Source of the DNA: Noviherbaspirillum autotrophicum
GTDB taxonomy: Bacteria > Pseudomonadota > Gammaproteobacteria > Burkholderiales > Burkholderiaceae_D
Assembly: GCF_000818395.1 (NCBI RefSeq)
Contig: NZ_JWJG01000028.1
Span: forward strand, 3,020,199 to 3,079,309
DNA: 59,111 bases
Reading direction: 5' to 3'
The notes below the pieces were generated by a model. That model had not been told where the DNA came from, did not search any database, and saw only the letters and a list, made by a program, of their open reading frames with translations. Positions within the stretch are counted from its first letter, which is position 1. Each line of letters starts with the position of its first letter. A program made the translations under genes and the position numbers. This document shows positions 27,488 to 36,720 of the stretch, in pieces.

Positions 27488-27555
27488 AGCCAGCGTACGC
27501 CGGCACCGGGGATTACACTATCGGGCCGACCGCCGCATGCCGCAAAGGAGTCTTC

Positions 27556-27795
27556 ATGGCAACAACGATCACGCACAGAAACGTCCACATCGTCACGCTC
27601 GCCGCCGGTGAAACGATCGCCGACCAGTGCCGGCCGGGCGATATTGCCCTGGTGCAGGAAGGCGACGGCTGGTGGACCAATTTCGTCGGCGATGACGGCG
27701 CCGTCGACAGCTACGATGCGCCCTTCGACTCGTACAACGAAGCGCTGTGGGCGGCCAAGGCTGCCGCCGAATTCGGCGGCGGACTGGAGGAGTAA
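27556..27795 (+). CDS. Small conserved-looking protein of unknown function
   Basis: 79 residues, acidic, without membrane segment or Cys. It has a strong AAAGGAG ribosome site and codon use like its neighbours, so it is probably translated. The C-terminal part (SYDAPFDSYNEALWAAKAAAEFG) is predicted to form a helix. I recognise no family. It stands alone between the TetR gene and the convergent chromate transporter. Confidence 0.6.
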   Translation: MATTITHRNVHIVTLAAGETIADQCRPGDIALVQEGDGWWTNFVGDDGAVDSYDAPFDSYNEALWAAKAAAEFGGGLEE

Positions 27796-27809
27796 GCCGG
27801 CAGGGCCGT

Positions 27810-28394
27810 TCAGACGAAGCCGAACGCTCCCAACAGCGCGCCCGCGCCCAGCATCCACAGCAGGTGCAGGCGGGTGCGCCAGATGAGCAGGGTGACGGCA
27901 ATCGTCAGCAGCCACTGGCGCCAGTTTTCCAGCGGATTGCCGTTGGCGCTGGCGAGAATCCAGCCGGTGGCAATCAGCAGCGCGACCACGATGGGCGCCA
28001 TGCCCTGCTTGAAGGCGCGCACTGCGCGCAGGTCGCGGTTGCGCTGGCCCCAGCGCGCGGCGAGGTAGGTCAGCGTGGTGCTGGGAATCAGGATGCCGGC
28101 CATGGTTGCGCATACGCCGAGCAGCCCGTACCAGATGCCGCCGGCATTCATGCCGACGTTCCAGCCCATGAGCGCGACGAACAGCACGTTCGGGCCCGGC
28201 GCGGCCTGCGCGATCGCCACCGATGCATTGAACTGCGCGTCGGTGAGCCAGCGCTGCTCGCTCACCAGGTAGCGGTGCATTTCCGGCACCGTGGTAATGG
28301 CGCCGCCCACCGCCAAGAGCGACAGCGACAGGTAATGCAGGAAGAGGTGGAGCCAGTCGCTCCAGCCCAGGGAAAGGTGCAGCGTCTCGTTCAT
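27810..28394 (-). CDS. Chromate transporter, short subunit 2
   Basis: A 194-residue half-size CHR protein with five or six hydrophobic helices. The conserved CHR motif appears as AQAAPGPNVLFVALMG after the FLHYLSLSLLAVGGAIT segment. Half-size CHR proteins act as a pair to export chromate. The start overlaps the stop of subunit 1 (ATGA at 28391-28394). Confidence 0.85.
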   Translation of the reverse strand: MNETLHLSLGWSDWLHLFLHYLSLSLLAVGGAITTVPEMHRYLVSEQRWLTDAQFNASVAIAQAAPGPNVLFVALMGWNVGMNAGGIWYGLLGVCATMAGILIPSTTLTYLAARWGQRNRDLRAVRAFKQGMAPIVVALLIATGWILASANGNPLENWRQWLLTIAVTLLIWRTRLHLLWMLGAGALLGAFGFV

Positions 28395-28966
28395 GGCGCC
28401 AGCTTCCGGTAGGCCAGCACGCAGGCGCCGCCGCCCAGCACCAGCAGCACGTACACGAGCGGCAAGCGCAGCAGCGCGATGGCCACCAGCGACAGGGTGA
28501 AAAAGACCAGGCAGGCAGCCATGCCGAGCACATTCTTCTTCAACGCGCCGAACAGCTTGAAGCCGGTGGCCGCGATCAGGCCGGCCGCCACCGAGCCCAT
28601 GCCGCGCAGCGCGCCCGCCATGGCCGGGTGGGCCGCGTAGCGCGCGTACACCAGCGCCACCAGCAGCAGCACCGCCAGCGGCACCAGCAGCATGCCGGCC
28701 AACGCGGCCATGGCGCCGCGCAGACCGAAATGGCGCGCGCCGATCATCAGCGAAATATTCACCACGTTCGGCCCCGGCATGATCTGCGCCACCGCCCAGT
28801 CTTCCAGAAATTCTTCCTGCGTCAGCCAGCGGCGGCGCTCGACCAGCTCGCGCTGCACGATGGCCAGCACGCCGCCGAAGCCTTGCAGGGCAAGCAGCGT
28901 GAAGGCGACAAAGAGATGGGCAGGAGAGCGCGGGGCGGGGTGATCCGCGTCGGAACCGGGATTCAT
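28391..28966 (-). CDS. Chromate transporter, short subunit 1
   Basis: A 191-residue half-size CHR protein. It carries the same motif as its partner (AQIMPGPNVVNISLMIG) and FTLLALQGFGGVLAIVQRE near the N-terminus. The two coupled genes correspond to the N- and C-halves of full-length ChrA. No chrB-type regulator is nearby. Confidence 0.85.
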   Translation of the reverse strand: MNPGSDADHPAPRSPAHLFVAFTLLALQGFGGVLAIVQRELVERRRWLTQEEFLEDWAVAQIMPGPNVVNISLMIGARHFGLRGAMAALAGMLLVPLAVLLLVALVYARYAAHPAMAGALRGMGSVAAGLIAATGFKLFGALKKNVLGMAACLVFFTLSLVAIALLRLPLVYVLLVLGGGACVLAYRKLAP

Positions 28967-29170
28967 GGCGATGACAATACGTTAAGCCGCGGCCGGGCAG
29001 GGCCAGGACCGGGAATAAAAGATGCTTAAGGGAAATTGAGCCAAACAGCCTAACATATTTTGTCGGATTTATTGCGCCGCGAGCGCGGCGTAGGACGCTT
29101 GAGCAAAGGCAATCTTTTGCCTCTACAATCGCCTTACTACCGATTCCTGGCCTGACTTTCAAGCGATACC

Positions 29171-29800
29171 ATGAACGATTTTCCCGAAGATATCTTTACC
29201 GAACCGTCCCAGATCGACGTCAACACTCTGCACAATCTGGGCCCCTTGCGCGGCATGGCCGGCGTGTGGCAGGGCACGCGCGGGCTGGATGTCAAGCCCA
29301 AGGCGGACGGCCCGCGCAAGCAAGCCTTTATCGAACGCATCGAGCTGCAGCCGATCGATCCGGTCACCAACGGGCCGCAACTGTTTTACGGCCTGCGTTA
29401 TCACACCCATGTGACCAAGCCGGACCAGGTGAAGACCTATCACGACCAGGTCGGCTACTGGCTGTGGGAACCGGCCACCGGCACCGTGATCCAGACGCTG
29501 GCGATCCCGCGCGGGCAAATTGCCATGGCCAGCGGCAGCGCGCAGGCGGACGCCACCAGCTTCGAACTGGTCGCGCGCAAGGAATCGGACAACTGGGGCA
29601 TCCGTTCCAACCCCTTCCTCGACTACGCGTTCAACACCGTGGAATACCGCATCAAGGTGACGATCAATGCCGACGGCAGCTGGTCGTACGACGAAGATAC
29701 GGTGATGATGATCCGCGGCAAGGACGAGCCGTTCCACCATACCGATCGCAATACCCTCATCAAGCTGGCGGAACCCACGCCCAATCCGCTGGCCCGCTGA
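29171..29800 (+). CDS. Heme-binding beta-barrel (nitrobindin/THAP4-like) protein
   Basis: A 209-residue fatty-acid-binding-protein-like beta barrel (formerly DUF1794). GVWQGTRG near residue 35 corresponds to the GxWxG(x)G motif at the first strand of nitrobindins. Nitrobindins bind heme and act on nitric oxide or peroxynitrite. The usual proximal His near the C-terminus could be one of those in PFHHTDRN. It has no signal peptide. It sits beside catalase but convergent to it. Confidence 0.72.
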   Translation: MNDFPEDIFTEPSQIDVNTLHNLGPLRGMAGVWQGTRGLDVKPKADGPRKQAFIERIELQPIDPVTNGPQLFYGLRYHTHVTKPDQVKTYHDQVGYWLWEPATGTVIQTLAIPRGQIAMASGSAQADATSFELVARKESDNWGIRSNPFLDYAFNTVEYRIKVTINADGSWSYDEDTVMMIRGKDEPFHHTDRNTLIKLAEPTPNPLAR

Positions 29801-29812
29801 GCCGCGGGCCAA

Positions 29813-29840
29813 CCGGTAGCCGTTAAGCCGGTAGCCGTTA
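29813..29840. repeat. Short tandem repeat at the catalase stop
   Basis: CCGGTAGCCGTTA occurs twice (29813-29825 and 29828-29840), with a 15-bp period. The second copy contains the catalase stop codon (TTA on the plus strand at 29838-29840). It looks like a recent small duplication. Confidence 0.8.
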
Positions 29841-31424
29841 CTTGGCAGGCGCGGCTTCCTCGACCTTGCCGCTGGTGTAGGTCGTCGCCGCGCGTCGTTC
29901 ATGCGGCGCCGGCTTGCCCGGCAGCGGCGGCAGCGCCTTGGCTTTTTCGAGGTCGATGCCGGCGGTTTGCGCCACGCGCCGGCCGTAGTCTTCATCGCAA
30001 TGCCACAGGTGCCACACCATGCGCAGCTGGATCGGCTCCGGGCATTGGCGCAGGTCGCCGCCGATGTTGGCGATCAGCTCATCGCGTTCCCAATCCTGGA
30101 AGCTGCGGTAGCGCTCGCCGGCCTGCCGGTAGTCGTCTGCGGTGCGCGAGGTCTGGTAGCGCCCGAGGTGGCCTTCGACCCACTGGTGATATTCCTTGTC
30201 TGGCCTGGGTGCTTCCTGCAGACCGCCGACGGTGCTCGGCTCGTAGTTAATGTGCTTGTTGCCGGCATCCGCGTCGACGTAATACGCCATCTGGCCATCG
30301 CGCTGGTTGGTGTGCGCCTGCGCCTTTTCCTGCGGCGCGTTGACCGGCAGCTGCAGGTAGTTCGGGCCGACGCGGTAGCGCTGCGTGTCGGAATACGACA
30401 GCGTGCGCCCCTGCAGCATCTTGTCGTCCGAAAAATCCACGCCGTCGACCAAGACGCCGGTGCCGAAGGCCGATTGTTCCGTCTCGGTGAACACGTTGTC
30501 GGGATTGCGGTCGAGCACCATCCGGCCCACCGGCAGCAGCGGAAACTGGTCTTCCGGCCAGCGCTTGGTATCGTCCAGCGGGTCGAAGTCGAGCTCCGGA
30601 TGATCGCCGTCGGCCATCAGCTGCACGCAGAATTCCCACTCCGGAAAGTCGCCGCGCGCGATCGCGTCGTACAAGTCTTTCGTCGCATGGCCGGTGTCGT
30701 GCGTCTGGATGTCGGCGGCCTGGGCCGCGGTCAGGTTGCGCACGCCCTGCTTGGGCCGCCAGTGGAATTTCACCAGGTGCGCCATGCCCTGGTCGTTGAC
30801 CAGCTTGTAGGTATTGACGCCGGCGCCTTCCATTTCGCGGTAGTTGGCTGGAATGCCCCAAGGGCTTTTCACCCATGTCACCATGTGCAGCGTCTCCGGC
30901 GACTGCGACACGAAATCGTAGAAGCGCCACGGCTCCTGGCGGTTGGTCACCGGATCCGGCTTGAAGGCGTGGATCATGTCGGGGAACTTGATCGCGTCGC
31001 GGATGAAAAAGATTTTCAGGTTGTTGCCGACCAAGTCCCAGTTGCCGTCGACAGTTTTCAGCTTCACTGCAAAGCCGCGCGGGTCGCGTGCGGTTTCCGG
31101 CGAATCCTTGCCGCCGATGACCGTCGAGAAGCGCACGAAGACCGGGGTGCGTACGCCGGTCTGGGTGAGCACCTTTGCGCGCGTGTACTTGGAGGCCGGC
31201 TCGTTGCCGATCTTGCCGTACGCTTTGAAATAACCGTGCGCGCCGGTGCCGCGCGCATGCACCACGCGTTCCGGGATGCGCTCGCGGTCGAAGTGCGTGA
31301 TCTTTTCGATGAACTGGTAGTTTTCCAGCGTGGCCGGGCCGCGTTCGCCCACCGAGCGCAGCGACTGGTTATCGCTGACAGGATGGCCTTGGCGGGTGGT
31401 AAGGGTCGGGCGCTTGTCGCTCAT
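29838..31424 (-). CDS. Heme catalase
   Basis: A 528-residue monofunctional catalase converting hydrogen peroxide to water and oxygen. The active-site His is in [15 protein letters not shown], the Asn region in [16 protein letters not shown], and the proximal heme Tyr in [14 protein letters not shown]. It has no signal peptide, so it is cytoplasmic. AAGGAA precedes ATG 31424. Length and motifs suggest a small-subunit clade 1 or 3 enzyme. No OxyR gene is adjacent. Confidence 0.95.
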   Translation of the reverse strand: MSDKRPTLTTRQGHPVSDNQSLRSVGERGPATLENYQFIEKITHFDRERIPERVVHARGTGAHGYFKAYGKIGNEPASKYTRAKVLTQTGVRTPVFVRFSTVIGGKDSPETARDPRGFAVKLKTVDGNWDLVGNNLKIFFIRDAIKFPDMIHAFKPDPVTNRQEPWRFYDFVSQSPETLHMVTWVKSPWGIPANYREMEGAGVNTYKLVNDQGMAHLVKFHWRPKQGVRNLTAAQAADIQTHDTGHATKDLYDAIARGDFPEWEFCVQLMADGDHPELDFDPLDDTKRWPEDQFPLLPVGRMVLDRNPDNVFTETEQSAFGTGVLVDGVDFSDDKMLQGRTLSYSDTQRYRVGPNYLQLPVNAPQEKAQAHTNQRDGQMAYYVDADAGNKHINYEPSTVGGLQEAPRPDKEYHQWVEGHLGRYQTSRTADDYRQAGERYRSFQDWERDELIANIGGDLRQCPEPIQLRMVWHLWHCDEDYGRRVAQTAGIDLEKAKALPPLPGKPAPHERRAATTYTSGKVEEAAPAK

Positions 31425-31478
31425 GACATTCCTTTCGAAGGCGAGAGGGAAGTCATATTGACAAGCCAGGCCTGTTTT

Positions 31479-31877
31479 CTATCCCGGCGCGGGATTGGCA
31501 GTTTGGATGGGGACGATAGCTTGCAATTCCGAAACTGCCTCGGCGCGAGAAGGCGATGGCGTCGCCACCCCGGCCTCGCTTGCCTGGGGCGCCAGCGTGG
31601 CCGGCACGTCCGCGTGGCGCAGCGTCGGCATCCACGCGACGATGTCGTAGTCGGCCACGCCCGCCTGCCGGAACGGATCGTCCGCCAGCCATCCGGCCAC
31701 ATCTTCGCGTGAGCCTGCGCGCGCCAGTATCGCGCCGCCGATGCGCGGCTCCTGCCGCCCCGACAGCAGGAAATGTCCCGCAGCATAATGTTGTTCAAGA
31801 AAGGCGCGGTGGGCATCGAGATGCCGGTCCACCTCGTCCAGGGCAGCGCGGTAGCGCAGCAGAATCAGGTAAAGCAT
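31479..31877 (-). CDS. YciI-family protein
   Basis: 132 residues. Residues 1-95 form a YCII ferredoxin-like domain (MLYLILLRYRAALDEVDRHL, then FLLSGRQEPRIGGAIL with the conserved SG and GG). The last 35 or so residues are a Pro/Ala-rich tail without known function. YciI domains occur in small enzymes and muconolactone-isomerase-like proteins; the role is unknown. It lies between catalase and quinone reductase, all on the same strand. Confidence 0.75.
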   Translation of the reverse strand: MLYLILLRYRAALDEVDRHLDAHRAFLEQHYAAGHFLLSGRQEPRIGGAILARAGSREDVAGWLADDPFRQAGVADYDIVAWMPTLRHADVPATLAPQASEAGVATPSPSRAEAVSELQAIVPIQTANPAPG

Positions 31878-31895
31878 GGTGTTCTCCTTTCCCAG

Positions 31896-32879
31896 TTATG
31901 GCCGCAACAACAGCGAGCCGGTCGTCTCGCCGGCTTCCAGCATGCGATGCGCCTGCGCCGCTTGCGCCAGCGTCAGCTCCTTGCCGATCATGATCTTCAT
32001 TCCCGCCGACAAGTGTGCGAGCGTGGCGGCGGCGCCTTCGCGGTAGCGCTGCGCATCGCTCATGAAGCGCATCACGCCGGGACGCGCCAGCGCAATCGAA
32101 CGGGACGGGCCGAGCAGCGCCGGATCAAGCGGCGCGACGGCGCCCGCGACCTGACCGACGCTGGCCGCCATGCCATATGCGCGCACCGCTTCCAGCGTGC
32201 GCAACAAGGTTTCGCCGCCGATGCCGTCGATGGCGTAATGCACGCCCGCGCCTTGGGTGAAGTCCTTCGCTGCGGCGACGAAGTCTTCTTCCCGGTACAG
32301 CACGGCGCGGTCCAGCCCGTGGGACAGGGCCAAGTCCGCCTTGGCGCGGCTGCCCACCGTGCCGATCACGCGCGCGCCCAGCGACTTGGCCCACTGCAGC
32401 AGCACCAGGCCGAGGCCGCCCGCGGCGGCATGCAGCAGCACGGTGTCTCCCGGCTGCAGGCTGCGCACATGGGCGAACAGCATGTGCGCAGTCATTCCCC
32501 GCAACATCGCCCCCGCGGCTTGTTCGGCCGTGATGCCGTCGGGCAGAGCAACAACGCGCTGGGCCGGAAGATTGCGCGCCGTGGCATAGGCGCCGACCAC
32601 GCCGGCGTAGGCGACCCGCTGCCCGACCGTCAGCGCCTCGACCCCGGCGCCGATGGCTTCGATCACGCCGGCGCCTTCGACGCCCAATACCGCCGGCAGC
32701 GCCGGCAGGGGATAGAGTCCGGTGCGGTGGTAGATATCGACGAAGTTGACGCCGACGGCCGATTGCCGCACGCGGACTTCGCCCGGCCCCGGCAGCGGCA
32801 GTTCGGCCTGCTGCACGCGCAGGGCGGATGCGTCGCCGCAGGCATGGATGGCGACTTGTTGTACCAGCGATTTGCTCAT
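31896..32879 (-). CDS. Zinc-independent quinone oxidoreductase (MDR family)
   Basis: A 327-residue NADPH:quinone reductase-like protein. The signature VGVNFVDIYHRTGLYP is typical of Qor; the cofactor fold follows at LLHAAAGGLGLVLLQWAKSLG, with a GTVGSRAKA specificity loop. The structural zinc Cys residues of alcohol dehydrogenases are absent. It is divergent from a LysR regulator across an 81-bp gap, a classical arrangement for regulation by that protein. Confidence 0.9.
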   Translation of the reverse strand: MSKSLVQQVAIHACGDASALRVQQAELPLPGPGEVRVRQSAVGVNFVDIYHRTGLYPLPALPAVLGVEGAGVIEAIGAGVEALTVGQRVAYAGVVGAYATARNLPAQRVVALPDGITAEQAAGAMLRGMTAHMLFAHVRSLQPGDTVLLHAAAGGLGLVLLQWAKSLGARVIGTVGSRAKADLALSHGLDRAVLYREEDFVAAAKDFTQGAGVHYAIDGIGGETLLRTLEAVRAYGMAASVGQVAGAVAPLDPALLGPSRSIALARPGVMRFMSDAQRYREGAAATLAHLSAGMKIMIGKELTLAQAAQAHRMLEAGETTGSLLLRP

Positions 32880-32960
32880 GATGACTCCGGAAGTGAAGAT
32901 TGCGTTGCCAGCTTATCAAGTGCAAAATTGCTCGAAAATAGAAATGCGTGAACAATTATT

Positions 32961-33857
32961 GTGCAAAAATTCGCAGATGACCCGAGCCACCCGGATGCGC
33001 TGCGCTGGGATGACGTGCGCTACTTCCTGGAACTGGCGCGCCAGGGCAGCCTGAGCGCCGCTGCGCGCAGCCTCGCGGTCGAGCACACCACGGTGGCGCG
33101 GCGCGTCGCGGCGCTGGAAAAACGGATCGGCATCCGCCTGTTCGACCGATTGCCCAAGAGCTGGTCGCTGACGCAGGATGGCGAGCAATTGCTGCAGCAT
33201 GCGTACCGCATCGAAGAGGAAGCGCTCGCCTTCAGCCGCGCCACCGCCGGCGCGAGTAGCCTGCGCGGCACGGTGCGCCTGTCCGCGCCGCCGGTGTTCG
33301 GTAGCCATTTCCTGGTGCCGCGCCTGGCCGCCGTCAGGCGCCAGTGGCCGGGCATTGCCATCGACCTGGCCGGCGAATCGCGCGAGGCCAATTTGTACCG
33401 ACGCGAAGCCGACCTGGCGCTGCGCCTGTCGCGTCCCGAGGCGCCCGGCCTTGCCGCGCGCCCGCTGGCGCAGATCGGCTACGGCTTGTATGGCGCCAGC
33501 GGCTGGATCGGCCGCGCCTCGCAGGAATGGGAATTTGTCGGCTACAACGACAGCCTGCGTGAGACGCCGCAGCAGCAGTGGCTGGAAAAGGTCGCCGGCG
33601 CGCGCCCCTTCGTTCTGCGCTCCAACGACCTGGCCGCCCTCTACCAGGCTTGCCGCGCCGGCCTTGGCATCGCCGTACTGCCGCACTTCCTGGCGCGCGA
33701 CGACCCCGCGCTGGTCGCGCTGGCCGAATACCCCTGCCCGGTCGCCCGCCAGCTCTGGCTGGTGGTGCATCCCGACGTGCGCCGTTCACCCCGTGTCAAG
33801 GCGGTGGCCGATGCGCTGGTCACGCTGTTTCGCGAGAGCGCCGCAGTACTGGCGTAG
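32961..33857 (+). CDS. LysR-family transcriptional regulator
   Basis: 298 residues. The winged helix-turn-helix is at about residues 18-77 (YFLELARQGSLSAAARSLAV, then VARRVAALEKRIGIRLFDR). The effector domain has VRLSAPPVFGSHFLVPRL and is of the short LysR type. The start is GTG 32961; the palindrome ACAAT-T-ATTGT (32952-32962) covers it and could be a binding site. It probably controls the divergent quinone reductase, with autoregulation. Confidence 0.88.
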   Translation: MQKFADDPSHPDALRWDDVRYFLELARQGSLSAAARSLAVEHTTVARRVAALEKRIGIRLFDRLPKSWSLTQDGEQLLQHAYRIEEEALAFSRATAGASSLRGTVRLSAPPVFGSHFLVPRLAAVRRQWPGIAIDLAGESREANLYRREADLALRLSRPEAPGLAARPLAQIGYGLYGASGWIGRASQEWEFVGYNDSLRETPQQQWLEKVAGARPFVLRSNDLAALYQACRAGLGIAVLPHFLARDDPALVALAEYPCPVARQLWLVVHPDVRRSPRVKAVADALVTLFRESAAVLA

Positions 33858-33957
33858 CCCCGGCGGGGCATGCGCCGCAGCGTACCAGTGCAACAACGTC
33901 ATTGCTTGCAGGAAACCTTGCCATGGGCGTATCGTACGCCTACACAGGGAGGATGCA

Positions 33958-34608
33958 ATGGATTCCACGCGGGTGGAAAGCAACAGATTGGCGCGGTGCT
34001 TCATGCTGGGCATGGCGTTATGCGCCGCCGGTTTGGCCTGGGCCGACGAGGCCAGGATTTACCGCTCGTACGACGCTTCCGGGCGGCCCACGTTTTCCGA
34101 CCGCCCGCTCAACCGGACCTCGCAGGTGTTTGCCGTATTCGACGGCAACCGGCTGTGGCCGCGCGCCGGCGGCACGCCGGTGACCACGGCGCAGCTGTCG
34201 GCGCGGCGCAGCGCGTTCGACCCGCTGGTGCGGCGCGTGGCGCAAGCACATGGCGTGCACGCGGCCCTGCTCAAGGCCGTCATCGAAGTCGAGTCCGGTT
34301 TCAATGCGCGCGCGCGTTCGCCCAAGGGCGCCATCGGCCTGATGCAGGTGATGCCGACCACCGCCGCGCGCTACGGGCAGTACGACCTGTACGCGCCGGA
34401 ACAGAACGTCGAAGTCGGCGCGCGCTACCTGCGCGACTTGCTGTCGATGTTCGGCGGGAATGTGCAGCTCGCGGTAGCGGCCTACAACGCCGGCGAGAAT
34501 GCGGTGATCCGGCATGGCCGGCGCATCCCGCCCTATCAGGAAACGCAGCGCTACGTGCCGATGGTGCTGGAGCGCTATCACCGCTTCCAGTCGCCCTCGC
34601 TCAACTGA
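33958..34608 (+). CDS. Lytic transglycosylase with DUF4124 region
   Basis: A 216-residue exported enzyme cutting peptidoglycan glycan strands. The signal peptide is residues 1-28 or so (CFMLGMALCAAGLAWA). A short DUF4124-like part follows (RIYRSYDASGRPTFSDRP). The SLT domain begins at FDPLVRRVAQAHGV; the catalytic Glu is in KAVIEVESGFNARA, followed by GAIGLMQVMPTTAARYG and VAAYNAGENAV. ATG 33958 is supported by AGGGAGGA; the much longer open frame upstream is not coding in this frame. Confidence 0.92.
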   Translation: MDSTRVESNRLARCFMLGMALCAAGLAWADEARIYRSYDASGRPTFSDRPLNRTSQVFAVFDGNRLWPRAGGTPVTTAQLSARRSAFDPLVRRVAQAHGVHAALLKAVIEVESGFNARARSPKGAIGLMQVMPTTAARYGQYDLYAPEQNVEVGARYLRDLLSMFGGNVQLAVAAYNAGENAVIRHGRRIPPYQETQRYVPMVLERYHRFQSPSLN

Positions 34609-34724
34609 TCCGGATGCCCGCCGGGGGCGCCAGCGCCGGCGAAACAGTGTACCCTTGCCAACCATCGACACCCGCAGCGCGGCATTTCCCCGCACGCGCC
34701 GCAAGAGACAAAAAGGAGTAACCG

Positions 34725-35582
34725 ATGGCGGCACAATTCGAGATCACCAGCATGGCGCTGTTCTGCGACTTCGAGAACATCGCATTGGGCGTGCGCGACG
34801 CCAAGTACGCGCATTTCGACATTCGCCGCGTGCTCGAGCGCCTGCTGCTCAAGGGCAGCATCGTGGTCAAGAAAGCCTATTGCGACTGGGAGCGCTACAA
34901 GGATTTCAAGGCGCCGATGCACGAAGCGGCCTTCGAGCTGATCGAGATCCCGCATGTGCGCCAGTCGGGCAAGAACTCGGCCGACATCCGCATGGTCGTC
35001 GACGCGCTCGACCTGTGCTACACCAAGTCGCATGTCGACTGCTTCGTCATCATCAGCGGCGACTCCGACTTTTCACCGCTGGTATCGAAGTTGCGCGAGA
35101 ACAACAAGTACGTGATCGGCATCGGCGTCAAGGATTCTACTTCCGACCTGCTGGCCGCCAACTGCGACGAATTCATTTTCTACGACGACCTGGTGCGCGA
35201 GCAGAAACCCAAGCGCAAGCCGGCCGAAAAGAAGGCTGCAGCCAAGAAGCCCGCGAACGGCGCCTCGGCCAAGGCGCCGGCACAGAAGAGCGAGGATAAG
35301 AGCGAGGACAAGACGGACGAGGACCGCCGCCAGGACGCGCTCGACTTCGCCGTCGGGACGGTCGAGGCTTTGATCGCGGAGCGCGGCGAGGATGAAAAGA
35401 TCTGGGGCTCGATGGTCAAGCAGACCATGAAGCGCCGGCGCCCCGGATTTTCCGAATCGGCTTACGGCTACCGCTCGTTCAAGGAACTGATGGAAGACGC
35501 GCAAAAGCACGGCTTGCTGCAGATTATCCGCGACGAGAAGACCGGCCAGTACAAGGTGCGGCTGGCCGCCGGCGAGGAGTGA
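34725..35582 (+). CDS. NYN domain protein with LOTUS (OST-HTH) domain
   Basis: 285 residues. Residues about 10-160 are a NYN (PIN-like) nuclease domain, with the acidic metal-site motifs ALFCDFENIA, NSADIRMVVDAL and VIISGDSDFSPLV. A Lys/Ala/Glu-rich linker (residues about 165-205) leads to a C-terminal LOTUS domain (AVGTVEALIAERG, then SYKxF-like YRSFKELMEDA). LOTUS domains bind RNA, including G-quadruplexes, so an RNA-cleaving or RNA-processing role is likely. AAAGGAG lies before ATG 34725. Confidence 0.85.
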   Translation: MAAQFEITSMALFCDFENIALGVRDAKYAHFDIRRVLERLLLKGSIVVKKAYCDWERYKDFKAPMHEAAFELIEIPHVRQSGKNSADIRMVVDALDLCYTKSHVDCFVIISGDSDFSPLVSKLRENNKYVIGIGVKDSTSDLLAANCDEFIFYDDLVREQKPKRKPAEKKAAAKKPANGASAKAPAQKSEDKSEDKTDEDRRQDALDFAVGTVEALIAERGEDEKIWGSMVKQTMKRRRPGFSESAYGYRSFKELMEDAQKHGLLQIIRDEKTGQYKVRLAAGEE

Positions 35583-35604
35583 CGCCGGCGTCGCGCCGTT
35601 CCGG

Positions 35605-36690
35605 TCACGCCGACGGCATGGCCGCCGGCTTCGGCGCCCGGGCATGCGCCAGGATGCGCCTGATCACCGTCAGGTACTGCCTGGACAGGCTGCCGGTGTT
35701 GTAGTGCAGGCCGTACTTGCGGCACAGCGCTGCGAGCTGCGGCGCAACTTGCGGGTAGCGATGCGCCGGCATGTCGGGGAACAGGTGATGCTCGATCTGG
35801 TGGCTCAGGTGGCCGCTCATGATATGGAACAGGCGCCCGCCGGTCAGGTTGCTCGACCCGGTCAGCTGCCGGATGTACCAGTCGCCGCGCGTTTCATGGC
35901 GCGTGTCCTCTTCGCGGTAGATCGCCACGCCGTCGGTGAAGTGGCCGCAGAAAATGATCAGGTACGCCCACAGGTTGCGGATCAGGTTGGCCGTGAAATT
36001 GCCTGCCAATACGCGCGGCGCGCTCCATAGCGCCAGCGCCGGAAACAGCAGGTAATCCTTGAACCACTGCTTGCCGACCTTGGCAAGGAAGCGCTCCAGC
36101 CGCGACTTGAATTCCGGCTTGCTCATCTTGCCGTACTTGTAGCGCCCGATCTCGAGGTCGTGCGAGCCGACCGCGTACTGGAAGCCCAGCGCCAGCAGCA
36201 GGTTGGCCAGCGGCTGGAAGCGGTGGCGCGGCTTCCAGCGCTGGGCGTCGGACATGCGCAGCAGCGAATAGCCGATATCCCTGTCCTTGCCGAGAATGCC
36301 GGTGTGGGTGTGGTGCACCACGTTATGCGAGTGGCGCCATTGCTCGCCGTCGCAGGCGATATCCCACTCGAAGGTTTGCGAATGCAGCGCCGGGTCGCCG
36401 CACCAGTCGTACTGGCCATGCATGACGTTGTGGCCGATTTCCATGTTGTCGAGGATTTTGGCATTGGCCAGCGCCAGCACGCCGGCGACCCAGCTGAGCG
36501 GCCCGACGCCGAAATGCAGCAAGGCGCGCCCGCCGATTTCGCTGGCACGGGCAATCCGGATCATCTTGCGGATATGGTCGACATCCTGCTGGCCCAGGTC
36601 GTTCATGACGGCATTGCGGATCGCATCGACCTCGGCCTCGAATGCCGCGACTTGTTCGCGCGACAGCGCAACGGGCTTGGAAAGCTGCAT
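35605..36690 (-). CDS. desB: Membrane fatty acid desaturase (DesB-like)
   Basis: A 361-residue integral membrane di-iron desaturase. The three His boxes are HNVMHGQYDW, HSHNVVHHTHTG and HLSHQIEHHLFPD. In Pseudomonas aeruginosa the equivalent enzyme desaturates acyl-CoA derived from exogenous fatty acids. It follows its electron donor gene by 30 bp, and a DesT/FabR-type regulator is divergent from the pair, so the module matches desT-desCB. Confidence 0.85.
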   Translation of the reverse strand: MQLSKPVALSREQVAAFEAEVDAIRNAVMNDLGQQDVDHIRKMIRIARASEIGGRALLHFGVGPLSWVAGVLALANAKILDNMEIGHNVMHGQYDWCGDPALHSQTFEWDIACDGEQWRHSHNVVHHTHTGILGKDRDIGYSLLRMSDAQRWKPRHRFQPLANLLLALGFQYAVGSHDLEIGRYKYGKMSKPEFKSRLERFLAKVGKQWFKDYLLFPALALWSAPRVLAGNFTANLIRNLWAYLIIFCGHFTDGVAIYREEDTRHETRGDWYIRQLTGSSNLTGGRLFHIMSGHLSHQIEHHLFPDMPAHRYPQVAPQLAALCRKYGLHYNTGSLSRQYLTVIRRILAHARAPKPAAMPSA

Positions 36691-36720
36691 GGCGTGTTCC
36701 TTTTCTGCGGGTATGAAAGT

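Noticed and set aside
28395-29162. Single large frame joining chromate transporter subunit 2 to upstream sequence
   Set aside because: The upstream part is out-of-frame subunit 1; the real start is the ATG within the ATGA overlap at 28394.
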